A DNA stretch of 64,000 nucleotides, from the NCBI RefSeq assembly GCF_014764505.1, contig NZ_JACXWX010000001.1, positions 558,001 through 622,000 of the forward strand. The letters are read 5' to 3'. Shown here one piece after another: positions 33,907-42,891 of the stretch. The position numbers and the translations under genes are program-made. Below the pieces are notes generated by a model, which worked only from the letters and a program-made list of their open reading frames with translations, was not told where the DNA came from and searched no databases. This DNA is from Phormidium tenue FACHB-886 (GTDB lineage Bacteria; Cyanobacteriota; Cyanobacteriia; Elainellales; Elainellaceae). Positions within the stretch are counted from its first letter, which is position 1. The number at the start of each line of letters is the position of its first letter.

Positions 33907-35367
33907 TCACCCCAGAAATACTTTGGTCGGACGATCGGCACGGATCTCAAAGCGGTTTAAGTAGCCGATCGGGTCGCTTGGGTCAAACGCTTGCTTGTCG
34001 ATAAATCGCTCAGCCGGTTCAACTTTGTAGTCGTCCGTAGGGCACTGAATCCCCATCTCGGCAGCAATTTCACGATAGAGATCGGTTCTCCAGGCGCTGC
34101 GCGCGCGCTGTTCCGCATCGACCGGAAACTGTTCAATTTGTCCCCAGCGAGCTGCTTGCGTCATTAGCCACAAACTTTGGGACTGCCAGAGAAATGTGGA
34201 GTGATCGCCAGAGATTGGAGCAATATCAGACGGCATGTTGAAGAAGATCGTCGTATCCTTCGCGGTTATGGTTCGATCTTGGTCATCGAAGCCGCCATAG
34301 TTGTAGTTCCCCACCAAAGCAGGACCCGTAAACTTGGTGACGCACTGCGGCAGTTCATCCACATTATCGGGATTAATCACGGTGGGGGATTTGCAGGTGC
34401 GCGGCTTAGCTCCGGTAAACGATCGCGCCGTGATAATTTTGGCAACTTCTTCCCGGTTTGCCTGATCGTCGCAATATTGACAAGCTTCGATCATCGCCTT
34501 GACAAGCGATCGATACGTTTTGGGATTCTCATCGATGAATGGTTCCATGACCGCCAGCAACCGATCAGGATGTCCCTGCCAGATCTCCTTGCCCTGAGCA
34601 AAGGTAAAGCCGACCCCTTCATTGCCCATGATCGCTCTTGTATTCCAAGGCTCTGCCACCATGTAGGCCTGCATGTTGCCAATCCGGATGTTGGAAACCA
34701 TCTGTGGCGGCGGAATGATGATAATCCGAAACTCTGCGATCGGGTCTACGCCCAGCGCTGCCGCCATATACCGCACGAAATATTCGTAGATCGCAGAACT
34801 CAGAACCACTGCCCAGACGCGCTGCTCCGACGGCAACCCCTCAAAGTAATTCCGAAAATCGCGCCCGAGTGCCTCCAAATTGCCGTTGTACTCGTGCAGC
34901 GGTCGCACTCCCGCTTCCCACATGGCGCGATTCATCGTCATGGCGTTACCGTGGCGGTGAATCGTCATTGCCGCACACATCGGCGCATGCCGTGCCCCCT
35001 CTGCCCCAATTCGGGCATTGGTCACAGCCCCCGATACCACCGGCGCTGCATCCAGGCGCCCAAAAATGACGCCATCCCGCGAGGTTCCCCAGCTCGCCTC
35101 CCGGCTAAGGGTGACATTCAAGCCATATTTGCGAAAGAAGCCTTTTTCATAAGCAATTGCAAATGGAGCGCAGTCATTAACGGGCACAAAGCCGATCGTC
35201 AAATCCGGTTTCTCTAAGGTCTTCGGATCCACGACGGGCTTTACGTCTGCCTGCGTAATGGCAGCAAAGGGGCTGGGGGACTGACCTGCTGTACAGGCCG
35301 CTAGAGCAGTCGCTCCGGCAAAGCCACCCAAGCCATAAAGCATCGATCGTCGGTTAAGTGAGCTCAT
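33907..35367 (-). CDS. NrtA/CmpA-family substrate-binding protein, Tat-type lipoprotein signal
   Basis: A 486-residue binding protein. The N terminus is SLNRRSMLYGLGGFAGATALAAC with a twin-arginine motif and lipobox Cys25. The mature part has LTIGFVPVNDCAPFAIAYEKGFFRKYGLNVTL, ASWGTSRDGVIFGRLDAAP, and the C-terminal region FLWQSQSLWLMTQAARWGQ. This is the NrtA/CmpA/CynA group, which captures nitrate, bicarbonate or cyanate in the periplasm. The anion bound cannot be read from the sequence alone. It lies between the permease and ATPase genes of the same operon. Confidence 0.92.
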   Translation of the reverse strand: MSSLNRRSMLYGLGGFAGATALAACTAGQSPSPFAAITQADVKPVVDPKTLEKPDLTIGFVPVNDCAPFAIAYEKGFFRKYGLNVTLSREASWGTSRDGVIFGRLDAAPVVSGAVTNARIGAEGARHAPMCAAMTIHRHGNAMTMNRAMWEAGVRPLHEYNGNLEALGRDFRNYFEGLPSEQRVWAVVLSSAIYEYFVRYMAAALGVDPIAEFRIIIIPPPQMVSNIRIGNMQAYMVAEPWNTRAIMGNEGVGFTFAQGKEIWQGHPDRLLAVMEPFIDENPKTYRSLVKAMIEACQYCDDQANREEVAKIITARSFTGAKPRTCKSPTVINPDNVDELPQCVTKFTGPALVGNYNYGGFDDQDRTITAKDTTIFFNMPSDIAPISGDHSTFLWQSQSLWLMTQAARWGQIEQFPVDAEQRARSAWRTDLYREIAAEMGIQCPTDDYKVEPAERFIDKQAFDPSDPIGYLNRFEIRADRPTKVFLG

Positions 35368-35548
35368 AAACTGGCAGCTTAAGAGGAGGGTAGAATGCTA
35401 GTTGTCGAGACTAAAGTAGTTGTCGAGATTAAAGATTGAGCTCCGGCAGTAGGTGAAGGGAGCTGCAGTGAAGTTTCACTCAGGCTGAGACAAGCAGCAG
35501 CATGGTCGGAGCCAATCTCAGAGCCAATCTCTGCTATTCAGCGGTTGC

Positions 35549-36394
35549 TTATTGAGGAGTAGGCTGTCGATGGGTGATCAGCAGCTGCAGTCTACCCAGC
35601 AGATAATCTAAAACCAGCCCTGTGACGCCGATTACTAAGATCGCCAAAAATACCGAATTCAGGTTGAGACGGCTCCACTCATCCCATACAAAGAAGCCGA
35701 TCCCAATCCCGCCGGTTAGCATTTCTACTGCCACAATCACGAGCCAGGCAATTCCTAAACTAATCCGCAACCCCGTGAAGATATAAGGCAAAGTGGCAGG
35801 CAAAATGATTTTGGTAATCTGTCGCCAGCGGGGCATCTCCAGCACTCGCGCTACATCCAAATAGTCTTTAGGGACGCTAGAAACTCCCAGAGCGGTGTTA
35901 ATGATAGTGGGCCAAAGAGAGGTGATAAAAATTACGAAAATCGCAGAAGGGTTGGCAAGGCTAAAAATGGCAAGCGCGATCGGCAACCAAGCCACCGGCG
36001 AGACTGGGCGAAAAATTTGCACCAGCGGATTAATTGCCAGCATCGCCCGCTTCGACATGCCAATCCAGAAGCCAACCGGCACTGCCACCAAAGACCCTAA
36101 CAAAAATCCCAAAAACACCCGCCGCAGGCTAGCCAGCAGCAGCCAGCCAATTCCCAAATCGCCCGGACCTCTGCGATAGAACGGGTTCATGATGTAGTCC
36201 AAATTTGCCAGTAGCGCCTCCCAAGGGGTGGGCAGCAAAGTTGTGAAAAAAGAAGCAATGAGCCACCACAGGAGCAGCACTCCAGCAAAGCCCAACAGTG
36301 GCAACAAAATCGCATCCCGCAGCGGAGCAGGACGAGCTGCTTTTCTCCAGGTTGCTTGAGCCGCGACCGCAATCATTTGAATGTTGAGCTGCAT
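35549..36394 (-). CDS. Nitrate/cyanate-type ABC transporter permease (NrtB/CynB-like)
   Basis: A 281-residue inner-membrane permease with about six helices. It carries the EAA loop YLDVARVLEMPRWRQITKIILPATLPYIFTG (residues about 175-205) and the NrtB-type segments WWLIASFFTTLLPTPWEAL and FFVWDEWSRLNLNSVFLAILVIG. GGAGGATCA precedes the ATG at 36394 (MQLNIQMIAVAAQ), which therefore beats an upstream frame opening at 36472. It is the first gene of the three-gene importer operon. Confidence 0.93.
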   Translation of the reverse strand: MQLNIQMIAVAAQATWRKAARPAPLRDAILLPLLGFAGVLLLWWLIASFFTTLLPTPWEALLANLDYIMNPFYRRGPGDLGIGWLLLASLRRVFLGFLLGSLVAVPVGFWIGMSKRAMLAINPLVQIFRPVSPVAWLPIALAIFSLANPSAIFVIFITSLWPTIINTALGVSSVPKDYLDVARVLEMPRWRQITKIILPATLPYIFTGLRISLGIAWLVIVAVEMLTGGIGIGFFVWDEWSRLNLNSVFLAILVIGVTGLVLDYLLGRLQLLITHRQPTPQ

Positions 36395-36997
36395 TGATCC
36401 TCCAGAAAGTGACGAGGCGCGCTGGCGCACCAGCGACGAAACTACCAGACACAACGCCGTTAACCGCAGCATAAGCTTGGCTAACTACAGCAACGTCCCT
36501 CGAAACCTGAGGACACTGAAGATCGAGCAATCGTTAAAAATGCTGATTCCTCAGTCTCCCCTCAATGCCTACGGAGTTAGCTGACGGGCTAGGGCTGAGA
36601 GGTGCCCTTCTTAAAAAGGAGAAGGAATGAGGGATGAAGAAACCTTTACCCTTATTGCCTCTGCCTTCGGAAGATTCGCCCCAAGGAATTGGTTCCTCCG
36701 CTCCAGCTCTGTCTCTTCACTGACAAAGCGTCTGGATTAGGCTGACTTCACTAGACCCAATAACTCTTGAACATGTCGCGATCGAGCCGATTGCTCCTAT
36801 CACTCTTCAGCAAATTAAGCTGGATAAATCTTGAATCAACCCACTTTGACTTGCTTCTGATTCCGAGAGTTAGTTTGTGTAGCCATTGATACAGAACAAT
36901 GCACACAAACTGGCACTTATGGTCTAGTAGATAAGTTCTCACGTAATTTAGCACTATCCCTAGAGCCAGTCAACCTACCTTAAGATGGGCGACAAGC
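36395..36997. other. Spacer between anion importer and exporter operons
   Basis: About 600 bp without a supportable gene. It contains the importer promoter and possibly decayed sequence. TTTGTGT/ACACAAA at about 36876-36912 forms a small inverted repeat, and GGAATTGGTTCC is a 12-bp imperfect palindrome near 36682. No function assigned. Confidence 0.5.
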
Positions 36998-38125
36998 TTA
37001 GTTGAGCTGGCTGCGGAATTTGCTAATGCTGATTCCCAGCAGAACGATCGCAAACAGCGCCAACGCCAACACATGCTGCCACAGCTCGGCAATTCCCACA
37101 CCTTTTAGCAGAAAGCCACGGGCAATCGCCACATAGTGTTGGAGCGGGTTCAAGACTGCAGCATAGCGGAAGAAATCAGGCATACTCTCGACGGGGGCGA
37201 TCGCGCCAGAAGTTTGGATCAGCGGCAGGTTGATGAAGAACGAAGTGAGAACAACCTGCTGCTGACTTTTGGAGATCGTGGCCAGCAAAATTCCCACGCT
37301 GATGCCCACGCAAATATATAGCGCTGATACTAGAAAAAACACCAGCATGTTCCCTCGAAAGGGAACATTGAAAATTACTTTGCTAACGCTCAAGGCTAAG
37401 ACCACATCGCCCATCAGCAGCAGAAACAGCGGCACCAGCTTTGCCAGCAGAATTTCCCAGTCTTCGGCGGGTGTCATCAAAAGCTGCTCCAGGGTTCCTG
37501 TATCTTTTTCGCGCACCACCGTAGAGGAGGACACTAAGGAGCTGATTAGCGTCAGCACCAGCCCAATCACGCCGGGCACAAAGAACCAGCTGCTAATTAA
37601 CCCAGGATTATAGAGAAAAGTCACCTCTGGATTAACCAGCGGCGGGGCAGGATTAGGGCTTAGCTGGCGGTTGTATTGGCTAACGATCTGCGAGAGGTAG
37701 CCGCTGGCTATTCCGGCTGTATTAGCATCAACGCCATCGATCAGCACTTGAACTTCGGCCGGCTGATTTCTAGAGAGCTGACGATCGAACGTCGGAGGAA
37801 TCACCAGTCCCACTGTTACTTCGCCTCGCCGGACTCGATCGGTCAGCTCAGCTTCATTGAAAGTATAATAATCTGCTTTAAACAGTTCATTTTCCGTTAG
37901 CGTTGCCACCAGTTCTCGGCTCGTTTGGCTATTGGCATAATCCAACACACCCAGCTTAATTAGCTGCACATCGGGACTTAGCGCAAATCCGTAGATCAAA
38001 AGCTGAATCGTCGGCGGAAAAATCAATAGAAACAAAAGCTGCTTGTTCCGCAAGATTTGCCGAATCTCTTTGACGGTGAGCGCCCAGAAGCAGCTATTTA
38101 GCAGGCGATCGAGCAGTTTATCCAT
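36998..38125 (-). CDS. ABC-2 type transporter permease (YbhR/YhhJ-like)
   Basis: A 375-residue exporter permease. It has one N-terminal helix (LLFLLIFPPTIQLLIYGFAL), a large outer domain (about residues 55-170), and then five or six helices from about 180 on. It contains VREKDTGTLEQLLMTPAEDWEILLAKLVP, the typical ABC-2 cytoplasmic loop, and NPLQHYVAIARGFLLKGVG. It is the last gene of the HlyD / ATPase / permease / permease operon and pairs with the permease at 38213. Such systems export drugs, lipids or other hydrophobic compounds; the substrate is unknown. Confidence 0.93.
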   Translation of the reverse strand: MDKLLDRLLNSCFWALTVKEIRQILRNKQLLFLLIFPPTIQLLIYGFALSPDVQLIKLGVLDYANSQTSRELVATLTENELFKADYYTFNEAELTDRVRRGEVTVGLVIPPTFDRQLSRNQPAEVQVLIDGVDANTAGIASGYLSQIVSQYNRQLSPNPAPPLVNPEVTFLYNPGLISSWFFVPGVIGLVLTLISSLVSSSTVVREKDTGTLEQLLMTPAEDWEILLAKLVPLFLLLMGDVVLALSVSKVIFNVPFRGNMLVFFLVSALYICVGISVGILLATISKSQQQVVLTSFFINLPLIQTSGAIAPVESMPDFFRYAAVLNPLQHYVAIARGFLLKGVGIAELWQHVLALALFAIVLLGISISKFRSQLN

Positions 38126-38212
38126 AAGAAGTTTTAAATAAATAATTCATAGAAATGGCAAAAATTTTTACCCTGTTTAAAACAAATAGCTAAATTCAAA
38201 AAAATCTAACTG

Positions 38213-39316
38213 CTAATCCGATAGCTGCATGCGGCTGAGATTTCGTCGAGCTACGTTAAACAACAAAGCACCGAGAAGACACAGCATCAGCATTGAGAAC
38301 CAAACGCCAGACCAACCTGTTCCTCTCACAAACACATCTCGAATCACCAAAATGTAATAGCGAGCCGGAACAATGTTAGAAACAAGCGACAGCGGAAAGG
38401 GAATATTGCTGACTGGATAAATGAACCCAGAAAGCAGCAAAGCCGCTAAAAAACCAACGAGCGCTACGCCTTGCACTGCCGCTGTTTGGCTGCTGGCTTT
38501 GGTTCCCAACATCAGCCCAAACATGACCGCAGCCAGGATGTAGATAGGTGTGCCAATCAGGAATGGCGTTGGATCGCCTGCAAACTGCAGACTAAACAGC
38601 ACTGCACTAATCGTAATCACAATCACCGCCTCACATAAGCCGATCGCTAAGAACGCCAGCGCTTTTCCCAAAATCAGCTCGGTGGCGCTGAGGCTAGAAG
38701 CATACACCTGAATAATCGTCCCCTGTTCCTTCTCGCGCACCATCGCCAGCGCCGACAGCAAAGACGGATAAATCCACAGAATCACGGCGCAGGTTCCCGG
38801 CACAATATACAGCGATTCTTTGCGTCCGGGGTTGAACCAGATGCGGGTGCGAGTTTGCAAGCGAGTGGGAACAGATTGCAAACCCGCGTTTCGCAAGAAA
38901 AAGCGAGTGGTGGCTTCGATGTAGTTTTTTACCACGCGAGCATTATTGACATCGGTGGCATCTACAACAACTTGAATATCGCTGGGCTGCCCGTTTTGAA
39001 TCTTGTCGGCAAAGTCGGGCGGAATCAAGATCGCTGCTCTGGCTCTGCCCCGATCGAGGACGCTCTGCGTCGTGCCGCCTACCAAAGGCGCAGGTTCAAA
39101 CTGGTTGGTGGCAAACAGCCGCTCCACGTAGCTGCGGCTCAGTGGAGTATTGCTAAAATCCTGGATGGCGATCGGAATATTCTTTGCTTCTAACCGAATC
39201 GCATACCCAAAAATGAACAGCGTCAGCAATGGCAATATAAACGCCAACGCCAGTGTGAGACGATCGCGCCGAAACTGGGCTAACTCCTTAATTGCCTGAG
39301 CAAAAATTCGCTTCAT
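38213..39316 (-). CDS. ABC-2 type transporter permease (YbhS-like)
   Basis: A 367-residue ABC-2 permease from the ATG at 39316 (MKRIFAQAIKELAQFRRDRLTLALAF). That ATG overlaps the stop codon of the ATPase gene (ATGA). The open frame extends 66 codons upstream, but only as the antisense of the ATPase reading frame. Elements: an N-terminal helix, an outer domain with NTPLSRSYVERLFATNQFE and IQNGQPSDIQVVVDATDVNNA, the loop MVREKEQGTIIQVYASSLSATELILGKAL, and C-terminal helices. It forms a heterodimeric pore with the product of 36998-38125. Confidence 0.93.
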   Translation of the reverse strand: MKRIFAQAIKELAQFRRDRLTLALAFILPLLTLFIFGYAIRLEAKNIPIAIQDFSNTPLSRSYVERLFATNQFEPAPLVGGTTQSVLDRGRARAAILIPPDFADKIQNGQPSDIQVVVDATDVNNARVVKNYIEATTRFFLRNAGLQSVPTRLQTRTRIWFNPGRKESLYIVPGTCAVILWIYPSLLSALAMVREKEQGTIIQVYASSLSATELILGKALAFLAIGLCEAVIVITISAVLFSLQFAGDPTPFLIGTPIYILAAVMFGLMLGTKASSQTAAVQGVALVGFLAALLLSGFIYPVSNIPFPLSLVSNIVPARYYILVIRDVFVRGTGWSGVWFSMLMLCLLGALLFNVARRNLSRMQLSD

Positions 39317-41325
39317 GACACTTGCTCCGAGCGTTGTACGATCCCAATGAACGCGTCCTCCAATGAGAACGGAACCGCCCGGAACGACTGCAGCTCCAGC
39401 CTTGCCCCATCTGGTTTGGCATAGTCCTGAAACAGCGACTGGACGCGGGGAATGTCCGAGTCGGGATTGTCTACCACCACATGTAGGCGATCGCCAAAGA
39501 TAGAAACGCGCCACGGTTCCAGTTCGGCTTTCAGCAGGTCAGAGGCTGCCTGCGGATTGTTGGTGACGATCTCCATCAGTTTTCCAGGCTGAGCAGCTTT
39601 GATCTCGCTGGGCGTTCCTTTTGCCACCACCTCGCCTGCCACCATAAACCCCATATAGTTGCAGTGTTCTGCCTCTTCTAAGTAGTGTGTGGTTACCAGA
39701 ATTGCTGTGCCGCGACGGGCAAAATCTTCGATCAGCCGCCAAAATTGCCGCCGCGCCAGCGGATCAACTCCAGAGGTTGGCTCATCCAAAAACAAAATCT
39801 CTGGCTCATGCATCACCGATGCCCCAAATGCCACCCGCTGTTTCCAGCCGCCCGGTAGCCGTCCGGTCAGCATGTCTTCCTGCCCGACCAAGCCGCAGAT
39901 CGTCAGCACCCAGTCAATTTTCTCTCGACGCTGCGATCGCGCTACGTTATACACGCCGCAGTAAAACTCCAGATTTTGCACCACCGAGAGGTCGTCATAC
40001 AGCGTAAACTTCTGGCTCATGTAGCCAATCCGTCGCCGCAGCTCTGGGTCGCGCAAATTTTGCGATCGCCCCGCCAGCGAAATCTCACCGCCGCTGGCAG
40101 GTAACAACCCACACAGCATCTTAATCGTTGTTGTTTTTCCCGCTCCGTTTGCGCCCAGCAACCCGTAGATTTCGCCGTAGCGCACCTCCAGCGTCACATC
40201 TTTGACCGCCCGAAAATTACCAAACGTCTTGTACAGCCCGTTTGTCTCAATTGCCATGGTCGGCTTTTCTGCCTGCCTAGCTTCTCCCCGCTTCACCTTC
40301 AGCGATCGCGGAAACGGAATAAACGGCGGGTCGGCTCCCTGCTGCCGCAGGCGGGTCACAAACACATTTTCCAGCGTTGCTTCTGCATAGTCGATCTGCT
40401 GTAGCTCTAGCTGGTGCTGCCGCAACACTTCCCGCACTTTGGCATCGCCCGCTTTGTGGGAAGGAACCAGGACATCGAGCCGATCGCCAAAGGATTGGAC
40501 ATCCACAAGGGCAGGCGTAGCGGAGTGAGGGGGTGGAGGAATCGCTGCGAGGAGAGCTTGTTCGGCCGCGGGCAGGCGATCGGTTCGCACTTCCAGGCGG
40601 TGCAAGCCGAGGGTGTTTCGCAGCTCTTTGAGCGTGCCCGTTTGCTGGATGTTGCCTTCGTACATCAGGGCAATGCGGTTACAACGTTCGGCTTCATCCA
40701 GGTAGGGCGTAGCAACTACGATCGTCACGCCTTGGCTAGACAACGTTGCCAGCACATCCCAAAACTCGCGGCGAGACACCGGATCAACCCCTGTCGTTGG
40801 TTCATCTAGCAGCAAAATTTCGGGCTGGGCGATCAGGGCGCAGCACAGCGCCAGCTTTTGTTTCATACCGCCTGAGAGCTGCCCCGCCAGCCGATCGCCA
40901 AACCGCTCGAGGTTCATCAGCTTCAGGTAGCGATCGCGCCGTTCCGCAAGGCGATCGGGCGGGACTTCGCGCAGTCCAGCACTGTAGCGGATATTTTCGT
41001 TGAGGCTGAGATCGAGATAGAGGGAAAATTGCTGCGTCAGGTAGCCAATGCCTAGTCGGGCATCTCTAGGGCTGCGCCCCAAAACCTGCACCTCGCCATC
41101 GCTGGCTTCCATCACGCCTGCCAGAATTTGAAATGTCGTTGTTTTACCGGCGCCATCCGGTCCAATTAAGCCAAAAATCTCGCCGCGCTGTACGGCGAAA
41201 TTAATTCCTTTAACAGCGGTAAAGCTGCCGTAGCGCTTGTGCAGCCCCACAACTTGGATGACGCTGGTGGCGGAAGGAGAAACGAGGAAAGAGGGAGTTG
41301 AACTTGAGTCTATCGTGTGCGCCAT
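39313..41325 (-). CDS. ABC exporter ATP-binding protein with two fused ATPase domains
   Basis: A 670-residue protein. The N-terminal domain (residues about 22-245) has Walker A GPDGAGKTT, signature LSGGMKQKLALC and Walker B LLLDEPTTGVDP. The second domain (about 355-580) has GANGAGKTT, a signature LPGGWKQRVAFG and LFLDEPTSGVDP. Both Walker A motifs look intact. The variant LPGGW signature in the second half is unusual, as LSGGQ is the norm. This tandem arrangement is that of the YbhF/RbbA group. Upstream is the HlyD-type adaptor and downstream are two permeases, together a complete tripartite-type exporter lacking only an outer-membrane channel. Confidence 0.94.
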   Translation of the reverse strand: MAHTIDSSSTPSFLVSPSATSVIQVVGLHKRYGSFTAVKGINFAVQRGEIFGLIGPDGAGKTTTFQILAGVMEASDGEVQVLGRSPRDARLGIGYLTQQFSLYLDLSLNENIRYSAGLREVPPDRLAERRDRYLKLMNLERFGDRLAGQLSGGMKQKLALCCALIAQPEILLLDEPTTGVDPVSRREFWDVLATLSSQGVTIVVATPYLDEAERCNRIALMYEGNIQQTGTLKELRNTLGLHRLEVRTDRLPAAEQALLAAIPPPPHSATPALVDVQSFGDRLDVLVPSHKAGDAKVREVLRQHQLELQQIDYAEATLENVFVTRLRQQGADPPFIPFPRSLKVKRGEARQAEKPTMAIETNGLYKTFGNFRAVKDVTLEVRYGEIYGLLGANGAGKTTTIKMLCGLLPASGGEISLAGRSQNLRDPELRRRIGYMSQKFTLYDDLSVVQNLEFYCGVYNVARSQRREKIDWVLTICGLVGQEDMLTGRLPGGWKQRVAFGASVMHEPEILFLDEPTSGVDPLARRQFWRLIEDFARRGTAILVTTHYLEEAEHCNYMGFMVAGEVVAKGTPSEIKAAQPGKLMEIVTNNPQAASDLLKAELEPWRVSIFGDRLHVVVDNPDSDIPRVQSLFQDYAKPDGARLELQSFRAVPFSLEDAFIGIVQRSEQVS

Positions 41326-41404
41326 ACAGCTCTCCCTGAATACAGAATCTCCCTGAATACAGATCTCCCTGGATCATGTCTACTTCACCCCTACCGACTC
41401 ATTC

Positions 41405-42652
41405 CTAATCCTTTTCCAGCACAATCTCCCCATCGGCGGGCATTCCTGGCTTAGCAAATCCACCGGGGCTTTCGATCGCCAGCCTCACGCCAAACACTTG
41501 CTGCACACGATCGTTCTTGAAATAAATGTTTTCAGGGGTAAAAGAGGCTTCGGTGTCGATCGCCGCCACCCGAGCTTCTAAGGGACGATCGGGGGCGGAG
41601 TCGAGGTAAACTTTGGCCGGTTGACCCACGCGCACTTGCCCAATCTCGCCTTCTGGGATGAAGGCTCTCATGTAAACGGTGTTGAGATCTAAAACGGTCA
41701 GCAGCACAGTTCCGGGCGAGACGACCGTGCCAGGTTCAACGCTGCGCGTAATCACAACTCCGGTGATAGGGCTGTTGATGGTGAGATCGCTGACCTGCGA
41801 TGCAATTTGCTTGCGCTCGGCTTCGGCGTTAGCGATGTCAGCTTGGGCAGCATTGAGCTGGGTCTGGGCTTGCCGGAGTTGGGTATTGAGCCGCTGGATC
41901 TCGGCGGTATTGATGTCTGGGTTGAGGCTAGTCGATCGCGACTGCGTTAAGCCTCCTTGGGCAGCGTTGATTTGCTTTTGCGCCGCTGTCACCGCCGACT
42001 GACGGCTTTGAAGAATTGCCGCTGCCGCTCGATAGTTGGCATCTGCTTGGTCGGCTGTTTGCTGAGTGGCAGCACCCTGCTGCACCAGCTGAGCATAGCG
42101 ATCGCGATCGACTCTTGCCAAGTCAAGCTGCGATTGAGCCTCCACGACCTGTGCTTGCGCCTGTGCCAGCTGTGCTTCGGCTGTAGCAACTTGCGCCTCG
42201 GCTTGCGAAACCCGTCCTGCCGCATCGCCCTGAGACTGCTGTAAGCGAACTTGCGCCTCGGTGATCTGGCTTTGCAGAACGCTGATCTGCAGGTTGGCAT
42301 TTTCTGCCTGCTGCCGTGCGGCTCTTAGGCGGGCATCTGCACCCTGGAGCTGCGCCTGCACCTCTTCGTCGTCTAGCTTGGCCAGAAGCTGACCTTGCTT
42401 AACTTCTGCCCCTTCGCGCACTGTGACTTCCTCAATCCGTCCGGAGGCTTTGGTGCCCACATCGGTTTCGTAGCCCTCAATCCGTCCGCTAAACTCCAGA
42501 TCGCCTGTCTGCGGGCGCGACAGAAAGTACCAGGCAGCCACCCCCCCGCCGATCGCCACAATGCCCAAGGGCAGTAGAATCCGGCGTAGCGATCGTTTGG
42601 CTTGGGGGCGCTCGCCTGCAGGCGCTTGGGGGGTAGAGACAGATGGAGTCAT
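41405..42652 (-). CDS. HlyD-family membrane fusion protein (exporter adaptor)
   Basis: A 415-residue periplasmic adaptor. It has an N-terminal anchor (RRILLPLGIVAIGGGVAAWYFL, residues about 23-44), a biotinyl-lipoyl-like half motif (GYETDVGTKASGRIEEVTVREGAEVKQGQLLAKLDD), and a long Ala/Gln-rich coiled coil (about 95-265, many AQAQ and LQQSQ heptads). It ends with a beta-barrel region (TINSPITGVVITRSVEPGTVVSPGTVLL). The ATG at 42652 is chosen because the alternative at 42676 lies in the palindromic operator. It is the first gene of the exporter operon and probably under the TetR regulator at 42892. Confidence 0.93.
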   Translation of the reverse strand: MTPSVSTPQAPAGERPQAKRSLRRILLPLGIVAIGGGVAAWYFLSRPQTGDLEFSGRIEGYETDVGTKASGRIEEVTVREGAEVKQGQLLAKLDDEEVQAQLQGADARLRAARQQAENANLQISVLQSQITEAQVRLQQSQGDAAGRVSQAEAQVATAEAQLAQAQAQVVEAQSQLDLARVDRDRYAQLVQQGAATQQTADQADANYRAAAAILQSRQSAVTAAQKQINAAQGGLTQSRSTSLNPDINTAEIQRLNTQLRQAQTQLNAAQADIANAEAERKQIASQVSDLTINSPITGVVITRSVEPGTVVSPGTVLLTVLDLNTVYMRAFIPEGEIGQVRVGQPAKVYLDSAPDRPLEARVAAIDTEASFTPENIYFKNDRVQQVFGVRLAIESPGGFAKPGMPADGEIVLEKD

Positions 42653-42673
42653 GGCAGGATTCCGTAACGATTT

Positions 42674-42694
42674 CATACTAGACCGTCTAGTATG
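42674..42694. promoter_or_regulatory. 21-bp TetR-type operator palindrome
   Basis: A perfect palindrome with arms CATACTAGAC and GTCTAGTATG around a single central C. It lies between the HlyD start (42652) and the divergent TetR gene (42892). Beside it are two 16-bp direct repeats, ATGATTGACTGAATCC at 42692-42707 and the same with one change (ATTAAC) at 42712-42727, 20 bp apart. The symmetry and position are those of TetR operators that overlap the controlled promoter. Confidence 0.85.
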
Positions 42695-42891
42695 ATTGAC
42701 TGAATCCTAAAATGATTAACTGAATCCCGCAAGCAGGGATTGCAATTATTTACAAATCCGCACAAGCTTTCCTGATTGGGTGGATTTTTGGAATACGGGT
42801 AGAGCTGATGCCCCAAAATCTATAAGCTGCAGATAAACGTACGCTATGGATTCAGCCGTTTGCGTTTGCAATTCACACAGAGGTTAAACCA

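Noticed and set aside
36751-36954. Minus-strand open frame of 67 codons in the spacer between the importer and exporter operons
   Set aside because: No start signal or similarity; codon use looks random.
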